From: an uncultured Fimbriimonadales bacterium | GTDB taxonomy: Bacteria > Armatimonadota > Fimbriimonadia > Fimbriimonadales > GBS-DC | NCBI GenBank assembly: GCA_937934465.1 | Contig: CALGZO010000063.1 | Location: forward strand, 1 to 6,325 | Direction of reading: 5' to 3' | DNA: 6,325 nucleotides | Part shown: positions 1 through 4,535 of the stretch, in pieces | Layout: every line of letters starts with the position of its first letter | Position numbering within the stretch: position 1 is the stretch's first letter | Notes under the pieces: model-generated | Told to the model about the DNA's origin: nothing | What the model saw: the letters and a program-made list of their open reading frames with translations, nothing else | Database searches by the model: none | Translations under genes and position numbers: made by a program

Positions 1-5
1 AAACT

Positions 6-473
6 ATGCGAATCGGCATCACAGGGATACTATGCACAGCGATACTTACCCTGAGCTGGAGTATCGGCACAGAGGGGCGCAGTCCGAACGAGCGTCCTGA
101 ATGGTGGCAGGAGTACCAAAACGCGCCTGCAATCGAGGTCAATCCAGAAGTTGTTGCGCCCAAGGGCGACACGCCCAGCGTAGTTGAGGAGGCAGTGACC
201 CGCAGCGCGCCTGCAGGCGTGCCCGAAAACTTAGTCATCGGCTCGACGGGCGCGGCTCAGGGTACAACCGACATCGCGCCTGCAATCGACGGCGCACAGG
301 TGCTTCAAGAAGCCTCACGCGACAGAAGTAGCAGCGCGTCCTCGTTCTGGCGTGGCTTTGCGCTGTTTGGAGCCTTTCTGATTTTGGGCGGCGGCGCAGT
401 GTTCGGCGTGCTGCGCTGGCTTTCCCATCAGCTTCCTGAGCCGCCTAAACCCACGCGCCGACGGCGGTTTTGA
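6..473 (+). CDS. hypothetical secreted/membrane-anchored protein, 155 aa
   Basis: I do not recognise the family. Seen in the sequence: a hydrophobic N-terminus (residues 3-20) that could be a signal peptide or anchor. A polar, Pro/Ala/Glu-rich low-complexity middle follows (about 25-112), then a strong transmembrane segment (about 114-137, containing FLILGGGAVFGVL) and a short basic tail ending RRRRF. The likely topology is outside loop, one C-terminal membrane helix and a positively charged cytoplasmic tail. A 15-bp word, CGCGCCTGCAATCGA, occurs twice in the same reading frame (122-136 and 275-289), giving APAIE and APAID. The small size and single helix recall FliO-like flagellar proteins, but no FliO-specific motif is visible and no flagellar gene is nearby, so that name is not assigned. 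Only five bases precede the ATG, so the start could lie further upstream, outside the window. Confidence 0.6.
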   Translation: MRIGITGILCTAILTLSWSIGTEGRSPNERPEWWQEYQNAPAIEVNPEVVAPKGDTPSVVEEAVTRSAPAGVPENLVIGSTGAAQGTTDIAPAIDGAQVLQEASRDRSSSASSFWRGFALFGAFLILGGGAVFGVLRWLSHQLPEPPKPTRRRRF

Positions 474-517
474 ACTCACGGTGCGACGACAAGAATGTCG
501 TCGCACCCAAAACCGCC
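472..517. repeat. degenerate hairpin repeat, dispersed copy
   Basis: A perfect inverted repeat GTGCGACGAC (481-490) / GTCGTCGCAC (497-506) surrounds the 6-base loop AAGAAT, whose outer A and T can also pair. It is followed by CACCCAAAACCGCC. The copy corresponds to the 74-bp tandem units downstream (GCGACGGC / GCCGTCGC, loop AGGAAT, then CACCCGAAACCGCC). It overlaps the stop codon of the preceding gene. No T-run follows the stem, so it is not an obvious intrinsic terminator. Confidence 0.75.
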
Positions 518-551
518 ACTCCTGAGCTCATTCCACATACCAACAGCAGTG

Positions 552-568
552 TTGAACTCACGGTGCGA
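552..568. repeat. 17-bp direct repeat, truncated copy of the hairpin-repeat left flank
   Basis: TTGAACTCACGGTGCGA occurs exactly at 470-486 and again at 552-568. The second copy stops before the hairpin and is followed, two bases later, by the left inverted terminus of the MITE-like element at 571. This suggests that a second repeat unit was broken here. Confidence 0.65.
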
Positions 569-615
569 GAGGGTGTTCGAAAAATCGCCTGTTGTATGGG
601 GAACCCCCTCCTGTA

Positions 616-648
616 GGTTCCCCCTTTTCAAGGGGGAACCGATTTTTC
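616..648 (+). terminator. terminator-like hairpin 1
   Basis: The 11-bp perfect stem GGTTCCCCCTT (616-626) / AAGGGGGAACC (630-640) has a 3-base loop and is followed by GATTTTTCTC with five Ts. This has the form of a plus-strand intrinsic terminator and could end transcription from the gene at 6-473. It belongs to a repeat block, so the resemblance may be incidental. It has no T-run in the minus direction. Confidence 0.35.
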
Positions 649-654
649 TCAGTT

Positions 655-687
655 GGTTCCCCTGCAAGCAGGGGGAACCGATTTTTC
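655..687 (+). terminator. terminator-like hairpin 2
   Basis: The arms GGTTCCCCTGC (655-665) and GCAGGGGGAACC (668-679) pair with one bulged G and are followed by GATTTTTC. This second terminator-shaped hairpin lies 39 bp after the first. The third hairpin (694-719) lacks a following T-run. Confidence 0.3.
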
Positions 688-827
688 TCAGTTGGTTCCC
701 CCTGCAAGCAGGGGGAACCTAAAGGAGGGGGTTCCTGCACCTACTTGGTTATTGGTAGGGGCGCACCTGCGTGGGCGTCCTGCGTTTTATGGGGGGGGGT
801 GGAGTCTGCCCAAACGATTGTTCGAAC

Positions 828-1030
828 ACCCCCACGGCGACGGCAGGAATGCCGTCGCACCCGAAACCGCCTGTGTTGGGTAGTGCAGCGGCGCGCTGGG
901 AACCCTCACTGCGACGGCAGGAATGCCGTCGCACCCAGAACTGCCTGTGTTGGGTAGCGCAGAGGCGCGCTGGGAACCCCCACGGCGACGGCAGGAATGC
1001 CGTCGCACCCGAAACCGCCTGAGTCAGGTA
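828..1030. repeat. 74-bp-period tandem hairpin repeat, about 2.6 copies
   Basis: The hairpin GCGACGGC-AGGAAT-GCCGTCGC starts at 837, 911 and 985, exactly 74 bp apart. Units 837-910 and 911-984 match at 67 of 74 positions. The third unit is identical to the first through CACCCGAAACCGCCTG (to about 1021), then decays into GAGTCAGGTAG. Nine bases before the first hairpin (ACCCCCACG, 828-836) match the sequence before the third. If the A and T of the 6-base loop pair, a GGAA (GNRA-type) tetraloop remains. Reading frames cross the array but differ between copies and give Arg/Cys-rich translations, so I treat it as non-coding. Confidence 0.85.
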
Positions 1031-1034
1031 GAAT
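1029..1034 (+). promoter_or_regulatory. putative -10 box (TAGAAT) at the edge of the tandem array
   Basis: TAGAAT, in the context GGTAGAATTA, matches TATAAT at five of six positions. It resembles the GGTACAATT words before two other genes here (2867-2875 and 5930-5938). It ends 11 bases before the ATG at 1046, so transcripts would have only a few bases of leader. No good -35 box is visible at 16-18 bp. The GGTAG part appears to come from the last repeat unit. Confidence 0.35.
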
Positions 1035-1045
1035 TAAATCTCGCG

Positions 1046-1390
1046 ATGCAACCCCTCAAACCCCGTCAGGAAGCGTTCTACCAGCGTGTGTTGGCGCTGT
1101 ATCGTGAGGCAGGGATGACGCCCCCTTCCGTGAAGTTGGCGTCGCACCTGATAGGTGCGCCGCCCGACGCCATCCGCGCCATGTTGCAGGTTGGCGTCGC
1201 GCGCGGCGAGATTGCCGACGCAGGCGAGGGCGTCTACTTCGCCGCCGAGACCTTACGAAGTTTGGCGGCGCAGATTCAAGCCCTACCTCAACCCGTGACC
1301 GTCGCTCAGGTGCGCGACCTAACAGGCAGCTCGCGACGCTACGCCGCCGCCGCGCTCCGATGGCTGAAACAGCAAGCCAATATGGAATAA
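1046..1390 (+). CDS. SelB C-terminal winged-helix-like protein (orphan fragment)
   Basis: This 114-residue protein resembles the last two winged-helix domains of SelB, the translation factor that brings selenocysteinyl-tRNA to the ribosome. In SelB these domains bind the SECIS hairpin of the mRNA. Seen: LYREAGMTPPSVK (18-30), where SelB has a conserved PPS-x-K. Then a typical second-helix/wing stretch ending GEGVYF (60-65), and VTVAQVRDLTGSSRRY (84-99), matching the SelB GSSRKY motif. The GTPase and the first two winged helices (roughly 500 residues in a full SelB) are absent, replaced upstream by the tandem repeat. The usual end (TRRVGD-x-R-V) is also missing. The open frame reaches back to 923 through the repeats, but the ATG at 1046 begins the recognisable similarity. 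No strong ribosome site is visible. It is either a decayed remnant or a free-standing RNA-binding domain. Confidence 0.6.
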   Translation: MQPLKPRQEAFYQRVLALYREAGMTPPSVKLASHLIGAPPDAIRAMLQVGVARGEIADAGEGVYFAAETLRSLAAQIQALPQPVTVAQVRDLTGSSRRYAAAALRWLKQQANME

Positions 1391-1399
1391 CTCTACGGC

Positions 1400-2863
1400 A
1401 TGACACTCGGCTGGACGCATGCTATCTTGTGGCTGAGCGTGGGGTTCTACGGCTATCTCATCGTGCATCACGCGCTTCAAGCCATGCTTTCCAAAGAGCG
1501 GGCGCGCAACCTGTGCCTGATTGCGTTCTTCATCTGCTGCTTGGCGTTTAGCTTTGTGGATATACGCATGTACCAACCCACGCCCCAGCCGCCTCGCTAC
1601 GCCTACGCCTATGCCATAACACAGTTCATTACTTCGTCGCTGTGCGCAGTGCTACTGGCGCAGATTCTGAACAACTCGCTGCGCTTGGGATTGGAGCGTT
1701 GGCTGCGCGGGCTGTGGGGCGCAACGATGCTCCTGCCGTTGCTGGCAATTCAGGGCTGGATTGTGCAGCCCAGTTTTGAGGCGCGTCCAATCATAACAGG
1801 CGGATACTACATTCAGGGCAACAGCACACCGCTGGGGCTGGTCTACTCTGTCGTCTACTTAGTCGCGTTTTTGTGGACCTTCCTAACGGCGTACCGTCGC
1901 TGGCGTCTGCATGATTCGCAAGATCGATGGATGCTCATCGCGCTGAGCTTTATGGTTCCGTTGGTGATGAGCGATGTGCTGATGTACTACGGTCTGTTGG
2001 CGTTCTTCCCCACTTGGAACTACAACTATTGGGTGGTGTCGCTGGCGCTGTCGATACGGCTCAACGCACAGATTTATCAACTCACGCGCGACCTTGAAAC
2101 GGCGAACACCGAACTCCAAAACGCCTACCGCCAGATGGTGGCACACGAACGGCTCAGCGCCATCGGGCAGGTGGTGCGCGGAATCGTGCATGACCTGAAA
2201 AATTTCTTCAACAATGTGCAGATGCTCTCCGATGTGGGCATCCTCCGCGCGAAACGCGACCCCAGCTTCGACCCGACAGACTACTTTGAGAATATCCGCA
2301 CAGCGACCGCTCAAGCGCATCAGTATCTGATGGAATTATTGGCGATGACCCAAGAAGAGGGAGGGCTGGTGCAGACAGAGGTCGCGCCTGCGCAGATTGC
2401 TCGCGAGGTGGAACGGCTCTCAGGCGCACGATTGCTCAACCCGCCCATCGAGATTGTGAATCGTATCCCGCTCACCCTGCGCATGCACGCCGACCGACGC
2501 TACCTGATGCAGCTGTTCCTGAACCTCACGCTGAACGCCATCCAAGCGATGCAAGATTGGCACGGCGAACGGCGTATCGAGTACGATTGGGTGGAACATC
2601 CCGATAAGACTGTGTTGGTCATCCGTGACACAGGACCCGGTATGCCCGCTGAGGTGCGCGAACAGCTGTTCGAGCGCGCCGTTACCACCAAACAGGGAGG
2701 CAGCGGCATCGGATTGACGCTGGTGCAGCGCGCGGTTGAAGTTCATAACGGTATCCTACAGGTGCATTCGGAGGAGGGGCAGGGCGCGGTGTTCGTATGT
2801 ACCTTCCCCACGCCGCCGATTGTAGACTCTGCGCCGAACACGACGCTTGTCAGCGCGGCGTGA
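1400..2863 (+). CDS. multi-pass membrane sensor histidine kinase
   Basis: This 487-residue sensor kinase autophosphorylates on His and would pass phosphate to a response regulator. Residues 1-222 form about seven hydrophobic segments (near 5-25, 37-54, 74-92, 105-122, 146-164, 177-200 and 208-220), so sensing is probably within the membrane or in short loops. A helical linker (about 223-258) leads to the phosphoacceptor site GIVHDLKN, with His264. The ATPase domain has the N box (LFLNLTLNAIQAM, Asn375 and Asn379), the G1 box DTGPGM (410-415), the F box EQLFERAVTTK and the G2 box GSGIGL (434-439). All catalytic motifs look intact. No HAMP, PAS or receiver domain is visible and no response regulator is in the window, so its partner is elsewhere. 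It starts 9 bases after the SelB-like stop codon in the same frame, with only a weak ribosome site (GGAA, 1384-1387), which suggests coupled translation. Its signal is unknown. Confidence 0.9.
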   Translation: MTLGWTHAILWLSVGFYGYLIVHHALQAMLSKERARNLCLIAFFICCLAFSFVDIRMYQPTPQPPRYAYAYAITQFITSSLCAVLLAQILNNSLRLGLERWLRGLWGATMLLPLLAIQGWIVQPSFEARPIITGGYYIQGNSTPLGLVYSVVYLVAFLWTFLTAYRRWRLHDSQDRWMLIALSFMVPLVMSDVLMYYGLLAFFPTWNYNYWVVSLALSIRLNAQIYQLTRDLETANTELQNAYRQMVAHERLSAIGQVVRGIVHDLKNFFNNVQMLSDVGILRAKRDPSFDPTDYFENIRTATAQAHQYLMELLAMTQEEGGLVQTEVAPAQIAREVERLSGARLLNPPIEIVNRIPLTLRMHADRRYLMQLFLNLTLNAIQAMQDWHGERRIEYDWVEHPDKTVLVIRDTGPGMPAEVREQLFERAVTTKQGGSGIGLTLVQRAVEVHNGILQVHSEEGQGAVFVCTFPTPPIVDSAPNTTLVSAA

Positions 2864-2874
2864 GTGGGTACAAT
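2847..2874 (+). promoter_or_regulatory. sigma-70/A-type promoter for the small ORF and phosphoesterase genes
   Basis: TTGTCA (2847-2852) and TACAAT (2869-2874) are separated by 16 bp, each matching the -35 and -10 consensus at five of six positions. The -35 box lies inside the last codons of the kinase gene and the -10 box just past its stop. Transcription would start near 2881, shortly before the ribosome site at 2889. Confidence 0.6.
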
Positions 2875-2888
2875 TAGCCCATCTGAAC

Positions 2889-2893
2889 GGAGG
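2889..2893 (+). promoter_or_regulatory. Shine-Dalgarno site of the 37-aa gene
   Basis: GGAGG lies 8 bases before the ATG at 2902. This is the clearest plus-strand ribosome site in the window, and it is the main reason to believe the very short ORF that follows. Confidence 0.7.
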
Positions 2894-2901
2894 TTGAACT
2901 G

Positions 2902-3015
2902 ATGCGAATGCGCGTTCGTGAACTGCGTCAGCGTCGGCATCGGCGCATGAAGCGATTGAAGCAACGCCGTAAGGAAGCCATGAAAGCCGCTCAGGCGGCG
3001 AAAGCGGAGAAATAA
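2902..3015 (+). CDS. small highly basic protein, 37 aa
   Basis: The peptide is MRMRVRELRQRRHRRMKRLK followed by QRRKEAMKAAQAAKAEK. About half its residues are Arg or Lys, no hydrophobic core is visible, and it should form one long charged helix with an Ala/Lys-rich end. Support: a strong GGAGG 8 bases upstream, a good promoter, and a stop codon two bases before the next ATG, whose own GGAG (3006-3009) lies inside this gene. Composition fits an RNA-binding or ribosome-associated mini-protein, like several small basic ribosomal or COX24-type proteins, but I see no diagnostic motif and assign no family. It could also be a leader peptide whose translation sets expression of the phosphoesterase. 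It is probably co-transcribed with that gene. Confidence 0.6.
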   Translation: MRMRVRELRQRRHRRMKRLKQRRKEAMKAAQAAKAEK

Positions 3016-3017
3016 CG

Positions 3018-4535
3018 ATGAAGAAGCTCTGGCTCGCCTTCGGCTTGCTGGGCGTCGCGTTGCAGTTGGGCTATACTGCCGACCCCAGCAAGCCTTGGTT
3101 CCGACTGACTATCTTGCACACCAACGATACACACGGGCACTTGCTGCCCTTCAGCTATCCAGAGAGTTTCGAGCCGCAGTCGCCGCTTGCTGGGATGTCG
3201 CACCGCGCGAACATCGGCGGCGTGGCGCGCCGCGCGACGCTCCTGCGCCAACTGCGCGAGACGCTACAGCCCTACCCCGCGCTGGTCATCGACGCGGGCG
3301 ACTACATGGACGGCACGCCCTTCTCGCTGGAGTTTCAAGGCGAAGCGGATGTGGCGACCATGAACCGATGCAACTACGATTACGCCACGCTGGGCAACCA
3401 CGAGTTCAGCAATCCCCTCGAACAAGTGTTGCGCCTCGTGCAGATGAGCAACTTCCAAACCGTATGCGCGAACCTGCGCTATCGCGACACGGGCGAGCCG
3501 CTGGTTCCGCCGTTCGCGATTGCTCAGGTCGGCGAGCTGCGCGTGGCGCTGTTCGGGCTGGTGATGACCGACACGCAGAACTATCGCGGCGCGCGCGAGC
3601 GCGTGCAGGTCTTGAACCCCTTCGAAGTCGCCCGCGAACTTGTGCCCCAGCTGCGTCAGCAAGCCGATGTGGTGATTTTGATTTCGCACTTGGGCATCGG
3701 CGACGACGAACGGCTCGCCCGTGAGGTTCCGGGCATCGATGTGATTGTCGGCGGACACTCGCATACGCGCCTGGCGGAGCCGCGCTTCGTGGAGTGGCAG
3801 CAGAAAGCCCCTGTGAATCTCGGCGGCACAATCATCGTGCAGGCGCACCAGTGGGGCGGCGAACTCGGTCGGCTCGACCTGCTCTTCTGGCGCAACCTCG
3901 ATACGCAACGGTTGGAGCTCGTCGGCTATAAAGGGCAACTCATCCCGATTACCGACGCGATTCCTGAGTGCCCTGACACTAAGCGCGTGTTAGACCGCTA
4001 CTGGAAGCGGATTGCAGGCAAGTACGGGCGGATTGTGGGCGAAGCGACCGACGATTTCGTGCAGCGCGGCGACGACCTCGCGCACTATAACTTGGTCAGC
4101 GACGCCGTGCGTGCGACCTTCGGCAGCGAGTTCGACCTGCAGAACATGTTCGGCGTGCGCATCGAGCTCGCGCGCGGCGCCATCAGCTACTACGACCTCG
4201 CGCGGATGTTGCCGTTCGGCAATACCATCGTGCGCTTCGAAATCACAGGGCGCGACCTGAAGCGGCTACTTGAGGAGCATCGCCCCACGGTGAGCGGCAT
4301 CCGCTACCGCACGCAGAACCGCCGCCTGGTGGAGGCGACCATCAACGGGCAACCGATAGAAGACGACCGCCTCTATAAGGGCACGACGAACTCCTACTTT
4401 GCCGAGCGCGCGCTGAAGCCGATGGGGATTGCCTATGTGGACACGGGCAAGCGGCGACTGCAGGTGGTGGCAGACTACATCCGCCAGCAGAAGCGCATCG
4501 CGCCTGTGTACGACGGCAGGCGTGTGGCGCGTTAG
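3018..4535 (+). CDS. secreted 5'-nucleotidase/UshA-family metallophosphoesterase
   Basis: A 505-residue two-domain phosphoesterase, probably exported and acting outside the cytoplasm on phosphate esters. It has a signal peptide (about 1-21). The metallophosphatase domain shows LHTNDTHGH (Asp37, His39), DAGDYMDG (Asp95), GNHEFS (Asn127, His128), LISHLG (His224) and GGHSHT (His247, His249), so the two-metal site is complete. The 5'-nucleotidase C-terminal domain (about 335-495) keeps Arg381, PFGN (399-402) and SGIRY (426-430). Oddities: the Asp usually following GNHEF, the dyad partner of the catalytic His in UshA, is Ser131. The usual NGGG-x-R reads NMFGVR, and the late GGDGY motif is absent. 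Activity on nucleotides is therefore uncertain; another phosphate ester may be the substrate. The start is supported by GGAG 8 bases upstream and two-base spacing from the small gene. Its stop codon overlaps the convergent gene by 4 bp. Confidence 0.9.
   Translation: MKKLWLAFGLLGVALQLGYTADPSKPWFRLTILHTNDTHGHLLPFSYPESFEPQSPLAGMSHRANIGGVARRATLLRQLRETLQPYPALVIDAGDYMDGTPFSLEFQGEADVATMNRCNYDYATLGNHEFSNPLEQVLRLVQMSNFQTVCANLRYRDTGEPLVPPFAIAQVGELRVALFGLVMTDTQNYRGARERVQVLNPFEVARELVPQLRQQADVVILISHLGIGDDERLAREVPGIDVIVGGHSHTRLAEPRFVEWQQKAPVNLGGTIIVQAHQWGGELGRLDLLFWRNLDTQRLELVGYKGQLIPITDAIPECPDTKRVLDRYWKRIAGKYGRIVGEATDDFVQRGDDLAHYNLVSDAVRATFGSEFDLQNMFGVRIELARGAISYYDLARMLPFGNTIVRFEITGRDLKRLLEEHRPTVSGIRYRTQNRRLVEATINGQPIEDDRLYKGTTNSYFAERALKPMGIAYVDTGKRRLQVVADYIRQQKRIAPVYDGRRVAR

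Larger units (their letters stand above)
600..735. repeat. nested palindromic repeat block (GGTTCCCCC/GGGGGAACC)
   Basis: Outer arms 600-624 and 711-735 are inverted repeats with 24 of 25 matches. Between them, forward arms GGTTCCCC(C) at 616-624, 655-662 and 694-702 alternate with reverse arms GGGGGAACC at 632-640, 671-679 and 711-719. The linker GATTTTTCTCAGTT is identical at 641-654 and 680-693. A 31-bp stretch (632-662) repeats exactly at 671-701, a 39-bp offset. Hairpin loops are TTC in the first and TGCAAGCA, itself partly self-complementary, in the other two. Every forward arm can pair with the reverse arm on either side, so several folds compete. Confidence 0.85.
571..831. mobile_element. 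MITE-like non-coding element with 17-bp terminal inverted repeats
   Basis: The left end 571-587 (GGGTGTTCGAAAAATCG) and right end 815-831 (CGATTGTTCGAACACCC) are inverted repeats matching at 16 of 17 positions, bounding 261 bp. The interior has no credible gene. It holds the nested palindromic block at 600-735 and then about 80 bp that include an imperfect palindrome (GGGGCGCACC...GTGGGCGTCC, about 757-780) and a run of nine Gs (791-799). Size, terminal repeats and lack of coding fit a miniature inverted-repeat element or another non-autonomous palindromic repeat. No clean target duplication is visible, though both flanks carry a CACGG(T)GCGA-like word (559-568 and 833-840). No transposase is in the window. 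Confidence 0.45.

Noticed and set aside
6..473. FliO flagellar assembly protein
   Set aside because: Only size and the single helix agree. The long cytoplasmic part after the helix is absent and no flagellar genes are nearby.
481..506. Intrinsic terminator for the gene at 6-473
   Set aside because: The stem is strong, but no T-run follows it on either strand. The hairpins at 616 and 655 are better candidates.
632..719. CRISPR-like appearance: palindromic repeats at a regular 39-bp period
   Set aside because: The segments between the repeats are identical (GATTTTTCTCAGTT), not unique spacers. Units are too few and the arms alternate orientation. No cas gene is present.
736..814. Possible riboswitch or small RNA in the second part of the MITE-like element
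   Set aside because: Only an imperfect palindrome and a G-run are visible. There is no conserved riboswitch core, no promoter, and no gene directly downstream for it to control.
592..1022. Several overlapping reading frames through the repeat island, with repetitive Gly-Ser-Pro or Arg/Cys-rich translations
   Set aside because: They follow the repeats in multiple frames and on both strands, differ between copies, lack ribosome sites and have no family resemblance.
923..1045. Upstream extension of the SelB-like protein to an ATG at 923
   Set aside because: The added 41 residues are a translation of the hairpin repeat, and family similarity begins after the ATG at 1046.
1883..2320. Long minus-strand open frame inside the kinase gene
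   Set aside because: It is a shadow of the GC-rich kinase coding frame, with His/Val-rich translation, no ribosome site and no recognisable motif. The same applies to the frames opposite the phosphoesterase (3264-3938, 3406-3831) and within or opposite the DUF1501 gene (4653-5369, 4691-5146).
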